DNA of 64,000 nt from Streptomyces sp. NRRL F-6492 (GTDB taxonomy: Bacteria > Actinomycetota > Actinomycetes > Streptomycetales > Streptomycetaceae). Below are positions 1-7,781 of the stretch, piece after piece (the stretch's first letter is position 1; every line of letters begins with the position of its first letter). The stretch is taken from NCBI RefSeq assembly GCF_001280125.1, contig NZ_LGEG01000211.1, positions 1 to 64,000 of the forward strand. The letters are read 5' to 3'. Under the pieces are notes generated by a model. The model was not told the DNA's origin. It did not search any database and saw only the letters and a list, made by a program, of their open reading frames with translations. Both the position numbers and the translations under genes were made by a program.

Positions 1-568
1 CCCGTACGGGGCCCAGGGGGGCGGGGGCGGGTTCCCGGGTGTGCTCGGGCGGCACGGCGGCGGTGGAGGCCGGGTCCGGTGGGGCGGTCGCCGGGTGGGG
101 GGTCGGGTGGTCCCGTACGGGAGGTCGGGGCGCCCCGTCCCGTACCGGGTGCGGTCCTTCGTCCCGTACGGCCTCGGGGGCGTCCCGTACGGGAGTGCCG
201 TACGCGCCCGTCTTCCGGTGGGCGCGGACCGCGCGCCAGCGGACCACGGTGCCCAGGGCGAAGACCGCGAGGACCGCGAGGACCATCGCCTCGCCGATCA
301 GGAGGCCCCAGAAGAGGCCGTACCCCGACAGCTGGTCCGGCGGGGTGGCCGGCCAGGCCGCCGGGAGGTCGGTCGGGGCCGTCGCCAGGGAGCGCAGGGC
401 CGACGGCGTACCCGTGAGGGCGACGCCGTCCGGCCAGGCTCCGCGGGCGAACAGGCCCGCGAGGCCGGTCGCCGTCCACACCAGGGCCGTGAGACAGAGG
501 AGGAGGGCGAACAGGCCGAGCAGCAGCCCGTCCGAGACCCCTCCCCCTCCCTTCCGTGCCGTGTCCAT
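1..568 (-). CDS. Membrane-anchored N-terminus of a probable TraD/TraG-type coupling protein (3' end off window)
   Basis: Leftward reading frame open from ATG at 568 to the window edge (189 codons visible). It starts MDTARKGGGG, then has a hydrophobic segment at about residues 14-40, a periplasmic-side loop, a second segment at about 90-112, and a long Pro/Arg/Asp linker with repeated PVRD/AVRD units. The two-helix N-terminus, together with the position just downstream of a VirB4-like ATPase in the same operon, fits a type IV coupling protein whose ATPase domain would lie beyond the window. That identification is inferred from context; no Walker motif is visible here. The intergenic gap to the VirB4-like gene holds a C-T-G-C-C run. 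Confidence 0.5.
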   Translation of the reverse strand, partial: MDTARKGGGGVSDGLLLGLFALLLCLTALVWTATGLAGLFARGAWPDGVALTGTPSALRSLATAPTDLPAAWPATPPDQLSGYGLFWGLLIGEAMVLAVLAVFALGTVVRWRAVRAHRKTGAYGTPVRDAPEAVRDEGPHPVRDGAPRPPVRDHPTPHPATAPPDPASTAAVPPEHTREPAPAPLGPVR

Positions 569-612
569 CTGCCCCACCTGTCCTGCCTGCCTGCCTGCCT
601 GTCCTGTCCCGC

Positions 613-2007
613 CTACGCCACCGTCGACTGCGAGGAGCCGTTCAGCTGCTGCTCGACGAGGATCGCCCGCTGCTCCGTCTCCCACTCCAGCTCCGGGTCG
701 GTGACCGAGGCCTCGGTCATGGCGCGGTCGGTGTAGACGAGCGGGCGTTCCTTCTCGGTGATGAGGTGCTTGACCACCTGCACGTTGCCGTTGACGTCCC
801 AGACCGCGATGCCGGGGGTGAGGGTCGGGATGATCTCGACCGCCCAGCGGGGCAGGCCGAGGACCCGGCCGGTGTTGCGCGCCTCGTCGGCCTTCTGGGC
901 GTAGATGGTCCTGGTCGAGGCCATCTTGAGGATCGCCGCGGCCTCCTTGGCCGCCGCTCCGTCGACGACGTCGGAGAGGTGGTGGACGACGGCGACGAAG
1001 GACAGGCCGAGGCGTCGGCCGAACTTCAGCAGGCGCTGGAACAGCTGGGCCACGAACGGGCTGTTGATGATGTGCCAGGCCTCCTCGACCAGGAAGATGC
1101 GCTTCTTCCGGTCGGGGCGGATCCAGGTGTGCTCCAGCCAGACGCCGACGATCGCCATGAGGATCGGCATGGCGATGGAGTTGCGGTCGATGTGGGAGAG
1201 GTCGAAGACGATCAGGGGCGCGTCGAGGTCGATGCCGACGGTCGTCGGGCCGTCGAACATGCCGCGCAGGTCGCCGTCGACCAGGCGGTCCAGGACGAGG
1301 GCGACGTCCAGGCCCCAGGCCCGTACGTCCTCTATGGCGACGTTCATCGCCTCGGCGGACTCGGCCTTGGGGTGGCGCAGTTGCTCGACGATGTCGGTGA
1401 GGATCGGCTGGCGGTCGGTGACGTGGTGGGTCACGTACGCGTGGGCGACCTTGAGGGCGAAGCCGGAGCGCTCGTCGAGGCCGTGGCCCATCGCCACCTC
1501 GATGATGGTGCGGAGCAGCGCGAGCTGGCCCGTGGTGGTGATCGACGGGTCGAGCGGGTTGAGGCGGATCCCGGCGTCGTTGGCGACCATCGGGTCCAGG
1601 CGGATGGGGGTTATCCCCAGCTCCTGGGCGATGAGGTTCCACTCGCCGACGCCGTCCTCGCCCTGGGCGTCGAGGACGACGACCTGCCGGTCGCGGAAGC
1701 GGAGCTGGCGGAGCACGTACGTCTTCTCCAGGGCCGACTTGCCGTTGCCGGACTCGCCGAGGACCAGCCAGTGGGGGGCGGGGAGCTGCTGCCCGTACAG
1801 CTGGAAGGGGTCGTAGATGTAGCCCTTGCCGCTGTAGACCTCGCGGCCGATGATGACGCCGGAGTCGCCGAGGCCGGGGGCCGCGGTCGGCAGGTAGACG
1901 GCCTGGGCCTGTCCGGTGGAGGTGCGGACGGGCAGGCGGGTCGTCTCCACCTTCCCGAAGAGGAAGGAGGTGAAGGCGTCGGTGAGGACGGACAGCGGAT
2001 CTCGCAT
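613..2007 (-). CDS. VirB4-like conjugation/T4SS ATPase
   Basis: 464 aa. A Walker A motif (GESGNGKS) lies at residues 84-91 and a Walker B-like IFLVEEAWHI about two thirds along, followed by the FGRRLGLSF and HHLSDVV segments typical of VirB4/TraC-type AAA ATPases. The family's usual N-terminal domain is absent. That part appears to be carried by the upstream 2028-3581 protein, so the VirB4 function looks split in two. Start chosen at ATG 2007 (MRDPLSVL) because GAAGGGG sits just upstream, although the frame is open 30 codons further. Expected role is powering assembly of, or transport through, a membrane-spanning secretion channel from the cytoplasmic face. Confidence 0.8.
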   Translation of the reverse strand: MRDPLSVLTDAFTSFLFGKVETTRLPVRTSTGQAQAVYLPTAAPGLGDSGVIIGREVYSGKGYIYDPFQLYGQQLPAPHWLVLGESGNGKSALEKTYVLRQLRFRDRQVVVLDAQGEDGVGEWNLIAQELGITPIRLDPMVANDAGIRLNPLDPSITTTGQLALLRTIIEVAMGHGLDERSGFALKVAHAYVTHHVTDRQPILTDIVEQLRHPKAESAEAMNVAIEDVRAWGLDVALVLDRLVDGDLRGMFDGPTTVGIDLDAPLIVFDLSHIDRNSIAMPILMAIVGVWLEHTWIRPDRKKRIFLVEEAWHIINSPFVAQLFQRLLKFGRRLGLSFVAVVHHLSDVVDGAAAKEAAAILKMASTRTIYAQKADEARNTGRVLGLPRWAVEIIPTLTPGIAVWDVNGNVQVVKHLITEKERPLVYTDRAMTEASVTDPELEWETEQRAILVEQQLNGSSQSTVA

Positions 2008-2027
2008 GGGTCTGTGCCCCTTCGGCC

Positions 2028-3581
2028 CTAGCGGCGGATGCCGGTCGCGAACGGCAAGGTGTTCACAAAGGCCCGGTGGTGCTCGCGGTCGCACCACTCC
2101 AGCTTGAGGTACGACTTGCCGGCGGAGGCCCTGATCGTGCGCTTGTCCCGGGCGAGGGCCTCGGGGGAACGCGACGACACCGTGATGTACCCGACGAGGT
2201 TCACCCCGGCAGCGCCGCTGGCGAGATCTTCACCCCGCTGGTCGAGCCGGCCGTGGGCGGCGATGTCGCGCGGGTCGACCGTGCGGTTCATCTTGGCGGC
2301 GCGGCTGGCGTCGGCCTCGTCGTTGGTCTTCTCGGTGAGCATGCGCTCGATGGCGACCTCGGTGGGCTCCAGGTCCATGGTGACGGCGACCGTGCGGATG
2401 ACGTCGGGGGTGTGGACGAGGAGGGGGGCGAGGAAGTTGACGCCGACGGGGGTCATCGGCCACTCCTTGACCCAGGCGGTGGCGTGGCACCAGGGGGCGC
2501 GGGTGGAGGACTCGCGGGTCTTGGCCTGGAGGTACGTCGGTTCCATCGCGTCGAGCTCGGCGGGCCAGGCGTTGCGCTTGGTCATGGCCTGGATGTGGTC
2601 GATGGGGTGGTCCGGGTCGTACATGGAGTGGACGAGGGACGCGAGCCGGGACTGGCCGAGGGGCTGGCGGACGCGGATGTCGGCCTCGGCGAGGCGGGCG
2701 CAGATGTCGGTGAGCTCGCGGGCCATGACGACGGCGAGGCCGGCGTCGCGGTCGAGGCGGCGGGCGCCGGAGGCGTGGCGGGCGGCGCGGGCCATGGCGT
2801 TGGCCTCGGCGGCGAGTTCGCGGGTGTAGTGCATGCAGGCGACGAGGTAGGCGCGGTGCTGCTCGCTGGAGGTGGAGACCATGGACTGGAGCTGGTCGTA
2901 GGACTCCATGAGCCATACGGGCGCGTGCGGGTCGCCGCGCTGGCCGACGTCCTTGGCGTGGGCGTCGGGGTCGGCGGGGAGGGTGCGGGCCAGCATCTGG
3001 AGGCGGGTGACGAAGCCGTCGCCGTTGGCGACGTGCTTGAGGAGGGTGCCGAAGCGGTCGACGAGGGCTTCCTGGTCCTCGCTGTCGCGCAGGCCGACGC
3101 CGGGGCCCTCGATCTCGATGGCGGCGGTGACGGTGCGGCGGTCGGCGTGGAGCAGGACGGCGATCTCGTCGGGGCCGAAGGGGGCGGCGAGCCAGCCGAC
3201 GCGGCCGATGCCGGGGGGCGGGCCGACCTCGACCTCGCGGCCGTCGAGGCGGGTGCCGGCCTCGGTGGCGACGGAGCGGTAGGCGGTGCCGCGCTTGAGC
3301 ATGCGCTTGTAGCTGCGGTTGATCTCGAACCACTTGTAGAACGTGCGGCCCTTGTACGGGAGGTACACGGCGGCGATCGCGAGCATGGGCAGGCCCGCGA
3401 GGAGGGCGATCCGCAGGGGGAGGAGGGGGACGAGGAGTCCGCTCATCATGCCGAGGAAGGCGCCGACGATGATCAGGGCGATCTCGCCGGTCTCGCGGTT
3501 CTTGCCGACGATCGCGTTCGGCCGGGCGCGGCCGACGAGATACGTGCGGCGGGGCGCGACCGGCTGGGACTGGGTCGTCAA
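2028..3581 (-). CDS. SCO6880/PrgI-family membrane protein, likely VirB3 plus N-terminal VirB4 module
   Basis: 517 aa from a TTG start whose bases overlap the preceding stop (TTGA), which indicates translational coupling. The N-terminus is basic (RRTYLVGRARPNA), followed by two adjacent hydrophobic helices at about residues 30-75 (EIALIIVGAFLGMMSGLLVP) as in PrgI/VirB3 proteins. A soluble domain of about 430 residues without a P-loop follows. This resembles the family annotated as SCO6880 in Streptomyces. Because the next gene encodes a VirB4 ATPase lacking its N-terminal half, I infer this protein supplies the VirB3-like anchor and the VirB4 N-terminal domain. The function is otherwise uncharacterised. 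Confidence 0.75.
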   Translation of the reverse strand: MTTQSQPVAPRRTYLVGRARPNAIVGKNRETGEIALIIVGAFLGMMSGLLVPLLPLRIALLAGLPMLAIAAVYLPYKGRTFYKWFEINRSYKRMLKRGTAYRSVATEAGTRLDGREVEVGPPPGIGRVGWLAAPFGPDEIAVLLHADRRTVTAAIEIEGPGVGLRDSEDQEALVDRFGTLLKHVANGDGFVTRLQMLARTLPADPDAHAKDVGQRGDPHAPVWLMESYDQLQSMVSTSSEQHRAYLVACMHYTRELAAEANAMARAARHASGARRLDRDAGLAVVMARELTDICARLAEADIRVRQPLGQSRLASLVHSMYDPDHPIDHIQAMTKRNAWPAELDAMEPTYLQAKTRESSTRAPWCHATAWVKEWPMTPVGVNFLAPLLVHTPDVIRTVAVTMDLEPTEVAIERMLTEKTNDEADASRAAKMNRTVDPRDIAAHGRLDQRGEDLASGAAGVNLVGYITVSSRSPEALARDKRTIRASAGKSYLKLEWCDREHHRAFVNTLPFATGIRR

Positions 3582-4909
3582 CGCCCTGCACCTCCAGAGT
3601 TCTTGCGGTTGCTGTGCGGGGTTCCGGCGGTGGGGCTGCTGCTGCGGGGGGCGGGCGGGGGCGTCGCGCCGCCGCCGGCGCCGCCGCGGCCGCTGTGGGC
3701 GGCCATGCCGCCGGAGAGCTGGTTGGCGGGGCGGGGGGCCGCGGAGGCCTGACCGCCGCCGCCGTCGCCGCGGGAGCTGTGGGTCTTGATGCCCTGGGAG
3801 ACGAGGGAGGCGGGGGAGGAGATGACGGCGGCCGCGGTGTTCTCGCCCGCGCGGTGGAGGCGGTTGTTGCGGGAGGCGGCGATCTCGTCGCCGAAGCCGG
3901 GGACGAAGCGGTAGATCATCGCGGAGGCGAAGATGGCGAGCAGGATGATCGCGAGGCCGGAGACGACGGCGGAGAAGGAGTCCGGGCCGGTGCCGGAGGA
4001 GAGGGCGCCGGCGAGGCCGAGGACGATGACGATGACCGGCTTGACCATGATGATCGCGATCATGATGCCGGCCCAGCGGCGGACGTGGCCCCACATGTTC
4101 TTGTCGACGAGGCCGGAGTAGACGACGACGCCGAGGAGGGCGCCGACGTACAGCATGACGGCGCGGAGGAACAGCTCCAGGTAGAGGACGCCGGCGGCGA
4201 TCACGGTCACCAGGGACACGATGATCAGCATGATGGGGCCGCCGCCGATGCTGTCGCCCTTCTGGAGGGCCTCCTTGAAGCTGCCGAAGAAGACGTCGGT
4301 CTGCTGTCCGGTGCCGGAGGCGATGACCTCGGTGACGGCGTCGGTGGCGTTGACGACGGTGTAGAGGATCAGGGGGGTGAAGGCGGAGGCGAGGACCGTC
4401 AGCCAGAGGAAGCCGATGGCTTCGGAGAGGGCGGTGGTGAGGGGGACGCCGCGGATGGCGCGCTTGGCGACGGCGAGGAGCCAGAGGAGGAGGGTGAGGA
4501 CGGTGGAGGCGGCGAAGACGACTGCGTAGCGGCCGAGGAACTCCATGTTGGTGAAGTCCACGTCGGCGGTCTCTTTGACGGCCTTGGAGAGGTAGTCGAC
4601 GGTGGTTACGGCGGCGTCGGCGAAGCCGCGGGAGAGGGAGGCCAGGGGGTCCAGGGCGGAGCCGGGATCGGTCACTGACGGTGTGGAACCACCGCCTCCG
4701 CCCCCGCTGTCGCCTCCGCCCTCGCAGTAGTCCCGTGCGGAGTCGCGGAGGAGTTCGCAGGGGTTGGCGCTCGCGCTCGGGGAGGGCGTGGGCGTGGCCG
4801 GCGGTGTGGGGTCCGCGAAGGCCCGGCCGGCGAACAGCACGGCGGCCGTCTGGACCGCGCCGAACGCGGTGATGATTCCGGCGCTGCGGGCGAGGGGCCT
4901 ACCGGGCAT
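3578..4909 (-). CDS. VirB6/TrbL-like polytopic membrane protein with signal peptide
   Basis: 443 aa. It has an N-terminal signal-like segment (residues 1-32, ending AFADP), then a Pro/Ser/Gly linker containing two cysteines. Six or so transmembrane helices follow between about residues 120 and 335, and the tail is Gly/Pro/Ser-rich, about 80 residues, ending NRKNSGGAGR. This layout matches the channel-forming VirB6/TrbL class of Gram-positive secretion systems. ATG at 4909 is preceded by GGAGG at 8-nt spacing. The start overlaps the upstream gene by 11 bp and the stop overlaps the next TTG, so the set is one transcript. Confidence 0.7.
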   Translation of the reverse strand: MPGRPLARSAGIITAFGAVQTAAVLFAGRAFADPTPPATPTPSPSASANPCELLRDSARDYCEGGGDSGGGGGGSTPSVTDPGSALDPLASLSRGFADAAVTTVDYLSKAVKETADVDFTNMEFLGRYAVVFAASTVLTLLLWLLAVAKRAIRGVPLTTALSEAIGFLWLTVLASAFTPLILYTVVNATDAVTEVIASGTGQQTDVFFGSFKEALQKGDSIGGGPIMLIIVSLVTVIAAGVLYLELFLRAVMLYVGALLGVVVYSGLVDKNMWGHVRRWAGIMIAIIMVKPVIVIVLGLAGALSSGTGPDSFSAVVSGLAIILLAIFASAMIYRFVPGFGDEIAASRNNRLHRAGENTAAAVISSPASLVSQGIKTHSSRGDGGGGQASAAPRPANQLSGGMAAHSGRGGAGGGATPPPAPRSSSPTAGTPHSNRKNSGGAGR

Positions 4910-5738
4910 AAGTGAAGCCTCCGAACTGACCGACGGCGTCCGCCATGTCCTGGGCGCCGGAGGCCCGCTGGTCGCGGGCGACGGGCACGGGTCCGTCCTT
5001 CTGCGTGGTCGTGGTGACCTTCCAGTCGCCGTCGGCCCACCGCAGTTCGAACGTGTCGGTGTACCAGGCCTCGGAGACGGGGTTCTCGGAGGCCTCGCCC
5101 GCGAGGCCGAACAGGGTCGAGTACCAGACCGACACCGTCGCCCGGTCGGTGCCGTAGCTCTCCACCTTGGAGCCCACGGGGATGACCCGGGAGATGAACG
5201 TCATGCCCTGCGGGGCCGTGCCGTCGGTCCGCAGGCCGATGCGGGTCAGGAGTTCTTTGGAGCCGTAGGCCTTGTCGAGGTCGGCCCTGCGGGCGGCCGC
5301 GGCGTCCGGGGTGTAGACCGTGGTGACGATCTCGTCGCGTCCGGCGGTGGTGAACATCGCGGCGGACCCCAGCGCCACCGCGTAGTTCGTCGCCGCGCTC
5401 TGGGCCCCCTGTTCGTCCCGGGCGTAGCCCGTGGGGATCGGGCCGTTCCTGCTCGTGACCGGGGGGACGCCCGTCGCCGTCGTGGGGGCCGTCTTGCCCG
5501 GGGTGCCGGCGCGGGGGGCGGACGGGTCCGCCGGGTCGCCGCCGCCGCGGTTGGCGAGGGCGATGGCGCCGACGAGGAGGACCACCACGCCCACGACCGT
5601 GACGAGGGAGCGGGAGCCGCGGGCGGGGCGGCGGCCGGCGCCGTACACGTCGCCGCTGTTGCCCTCGGGCAGGCGGGTCCGGGTCTGGCCCGAGCCGCCC
5701 ACGCCGCCGAAGCTGTCGTGCTCGTCGCCGGGACTCAT
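4899..5738 (-). CDS. TcpC/VirB8-like conjugal transfer protein
   Basis: 279 aa with one transmembrane helix at about residues 45-63 (TVVGVVVLLVGAIALANRGGG) and an extracytoplasmic domain. Two NTF2-like halves are suggested by the repeated pattern of an alanine-rich helix followed by strands with YAVALGSAAMF and SVWYSTLFGL. Single-pass proteins of this kind (TcpC, VirB8) scaffold T4SS assembly between the membrane ATPases and the channel. The family call rests on topology and position between VirB6-like and VirB2-like genes, with FELRWADGDWKV as the most TcpC-like stretch. It ends 11 bp inside the next gene. Confidence 0.7.
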   Translation of the reverse strand: MSPGDEHDSFGGVGGSGQTRTRLPEGNSGDVYGAGRRPARGSRSLVTVVGVVVLLVGAIALANRGGGDPADPSAPRAGTPGKTAPTTATGVPPVTSRNGPIPTGYARDEQGAQSAATNYAVALGSAAMFTTAGRDEIVTTVYTPDAAAARRADLDKAYGSKELLTRIGLRTDGTAPQGMTFISRVIPVGSKVESYGTDRATVSVWYSTLFGLAGEASENPVSEAWYTDTFELRWADGDWKVTTTTQKDGPVPVARDQRASGAQDMADAVGQFGGFTYAR

Positions 5739-5837
5739 GCCGGGTACGCCCCCTCACTCGTTCGCGGGTACGGCAGTGCTTCAACAGGACTGGGCATCAG
5801 GTAGGGCAATCTCGGAGTGGTCGGGTCCGACGGGACG

Positions 5838-6146
5838 TCAGACGGCCATCCCGTACACGATGGTGAAGAGCGTCCCCAGCGAGCCGATGATGAAGACGCC
5901 GGTCAGGCCGGCCACGATCAGCCCCTTGCCCTGTTCCGCGCTGAACGTGTCGCGGAGGGCGGTCGCGCCGATGCGCTGCTTGGCCGCGCCCCAGATGGCG
6001 ATGCCCAGGCAGAGCAGGATGGCCACGGCCATCACGACCTCGATCATCACCTTGGCCTCGTTGCCCAGGCTCCCGAAGGGCCCCCAGTTCGGGGCGATTC
6101 CACCGATAATGGTGGTGATGTCGCCCTTTTCGGCCGCCAGGTACAT
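5838..6146 (-). CDS. Small two-helix membrane protein, VirB2-like candidate
   Basis: 102 aa beginning MYLAAEKGDITTIIGG. Two hydrophobic helices are separated by a short basic loop (AAKQRIGATALRDTF). This size and topology fit pilin-like VirB2/TrbC or the small membrane subunits of Gram-positive T4SS, but no processing site is obvious. ATG at 6146 is chosen because GGTGAG lies 4 nt upstream; a GTG at 6155 is the alternative. It is the first gene of the leftward transfer-like operon, about 100 bp ahead of the TcpC-like gene. The function is inferred from position only. Confidence 0.6.
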   Translation of the reverse strand: MYLAAEKGDITTIIGGIAPNWGPFGSLGNEAKVMIEVVMAVAILLCLGIAIWGAAKQRIGATALRDTFSAEQGKGLIVAGLTGVFIIGSLGTLFTIVYGMAV

Positions 6147-6373
6147 GTAACTCACCGCCCCTGTATGGGTTGTTGGCCGCCCCTCCCGGACGGCACGGGT
6201 CATCGCCCTATCTTCGCTGATGAAACCGCTCGCGTGTGACTGCTTGACGGCTCTCTTTACCCGATCCCCGCACACTTGACCGGTCTGACCGTCTTGACCT
6301 GCGGTGGTGTGGCCGGTTTCCGCGTGAAGAAGCGTATGGTCACTCTGTGTATCACGGAGGGTGACTCCGGGCA

Positions 6374-6505
6374 ATGATCGTCGTTGTTCCACTCTTGGGG
6401 CGGCGCGCGGACGGCGCCCGGGCGGTCCGCGGGCGGCCCCCCCTGGGGACGGTCCGTGTGACGAGGTCGTCGCGCACCGTCCCCAGGGGGGCCCGCGCCG
6501 CCTAG
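6374..6505 (+). CDS. Possible 43-residue Arg-rich small protein
   Basis: ATG at 6374 preceded by GGAGGG about 13 nt upstream opens a frame starting MIVVVPLLGRR and ending at TAG 6503. The second half lies inside a strong hairpin and is Arg/Gly/Pro rich, which argues against coding. It may be chance, or a leader read before the hairpin. No homologue is recognised. Confidence 0.2.
   Translation: MIVVVPLLGRRADGARAVRGRPPLGTVRVTRSSRTVPRGARAA
6435..6493. terminator. Long GC-rich inverted repeat upstream of the wall-hydrolase gene
   Basis: The left arm 6435-6453 and right arm 6476-6493 pair almost perfectly (GGGGACGGT against ACCGTCCCC plus flanking C/G runs, with one extra C on the left). The loop is 22 nt and there is no T tract. 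It could insulate the divergent operons or act in the 5' leader of the small ORF. Confidence 0.5.
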
Positions 6506-6549
6506 ACTGACTCCCGGGCGTACTGCCATGGGCCGAGGGGTGGTTGACG

Positions 6550-7578
6550 GTGCGTAGGGCGGGCAAGGCGTGGCTGGTGGCCGGCGGGGCCTTCGGGGTC
6601 TGTCTCGCCTTCGTGGCCATGCTCGTCGTCGGCACGTACTCTGCCGCCTCGGGTCTCGCCGCCGGCGCCGGCAGCGGCAAGAACGGCACCGTGGCGCTCG
6701 CCAAGGGCGCCGTCCCGGCCCTCTACCAGGGGCTCGTGCAGCGCTGGGGGAACCTCTGCCCCGCCATCAACCCGGCCCTGCTCGCCGCGCAGCTCTACCA
6801 GGAGAGCGGCTGGAACCCGCGGGCTGTCTCCCCGGCCGACGCCCGGGGCATCGCCCAGTTCATCCCCGGCACCTGGGCCGGTCACGGCATCGACGGGGAC
6901 GGGGACGGGGACCGGGACATCTGGGACCCGAAGGACGCGATCCCGTCGGCCGCCTCGTACGACTGCGAACTCGCCAAGTACGTCCGGAACGTGCCCGGCG
7001 ATCCGGCGAGCAACATGCTGGCCGCGTACAACGCGGGCGCGTACCGGGTGATCCGGCACAGGGGGGTGCCGCCCATCAGCGAGACCCAGAACTACGTCCG
7101 CATCATCAAGTCCCTGGAGAAGAGCTTCGCCCGGCCCCTCGGCCGCGTCGACCCGTCCCGGCAGGCCGCGGGGGCGATCCACTACGCGCAGCGGAAGCTC
7201 GGCACCCCCTACCTCTGGGGCGGTACGGGCACGGCCGCGCAGAACGGCCGGTTCGACTGCTCCGGGCTCACCCAGGCCGCGTACGACAGCGTCGGCGTCC
7301 GGCTGCCGCGCGTCGCCAACGACCAGTACAACGCCGGTCCGCACCCCTCGCGCGAGGAGCTGCTCCCCGGGGACCTGGTCTTCTTCTCGGACGACCTGAC
7401 CGACTCGCGGGCCATCCGGCACGTCGGCGTCTACGTCGGCGGCGGCTACATGATCAACGCGCCGCGGACCGGGGCGGTGATCCGCTTCGACCGGATCGAC
7501 ACCCCGGACTACTTCGGCGCCACCCGGGTCACCCCGGAGGGAGCCGCCGCCCTGCCCACGCACCCGCCGCAGGCCTAG
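6550..7578 (+). CDS. Secreted bifunctional lytic transglycosylase / NlpC-P60 endopeptidase
   Basis: 342 aa. An N-terminal membrane anchor or signal spans residues 10-35. An SLT-type transglycosylase domain follows, with the catalytic Glu in YQESGWNP (E85) and a GDGDGDGDRD acidic run that may bind calcium. A C-terminal NlpC/P60 domain carries Cys237 in FDCSGL and His291 in IRHVGVYVGG. It would cut both glycan strands and peptide stems of peptidoglycan. GTG at 6550 has GAGGGG at 9-nt spacing; TTG at 6544 is possible. Lying back to back with the transfer-like operon, it is the natural VirB1-type wall-opening partner. Confidence 0.85.
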   Translation: MRRAGKAWLVAGGAFGVCLAFVAMLVVGTYSAASGLAAGAGSGKNGTVALAKGAVPALYQGLVQRWGNLCPAINPALLAAQLYQESGWNPRAVSPADARGIAQFIPGTWAGHGIDGDGDGDRDIWDPKDAIPSAASYDCELAKYVRNVPGDPASNMLAAYNAGAYRVIRHRGVPPISETQNYVRIIKSLEKSFARPLGRVDPSRQAAGAIHYAQRKLGTPYLWGGTGTAAQNGRFDCSGLTQAAYDSVGVRLPRVANDQYNAGPHPSREELLPGDLVFFSDDLTDSRAIRHVGVYVGGGYMINAPRTGAVIRFDRIDTPDYFGATRVTPEGAAALPTHPPQA

Positions 7579-7781
7579 GGGGTGTTCGGGGCGTACGGGA
7601 CATGGCCGGAACTCTCCGTCATGCACAGGCCCTGAGCTGCGGCGGGCCGTCACTCTTCGATAACGTCGGCATGATCCACCGGAGAGAGCGGAACGCACGC
7701 CTCAGGCGGTTCGTTCCCTGATCCGACCGCTCTGACCACGGGGGTTGGAAACACAGACACGAGAGCAAGGGGCCGCAGCAG

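Larger units (their letters stand above)
6147..6549. other. Divergent intergenic region, T4SS-like operon versus wall hydrolase
   Basis: About 400 bp separating divergent genes. The left two thirds are noticeably poorer in G+C than the surroundings and probably hold the leftward promoter. The right part holds a long inverted repeat (6435-6493), a doubtful small ORF (6374-6505) and a likely rightward -10 element TAGACT at 6503-6508. Confidence 0.5.

Noticed and set aside
556..2031. Long + strand frames opposite the transfer-like operon (and many similar ones through the window)
   Set aside because: They are the complementary-frame shadows expected at very high G+C. The composition is Asp/Val/Gly/Arg-rich with no domain, and they lie opposite genes with clear motifs.
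1..7578. Integrative conjugative element
   Set aside because: No integrase, excisionase, relaxase, tRNA attachment site or flanking direct repeat is visible. It could still be revised if sequence to the left shows them.
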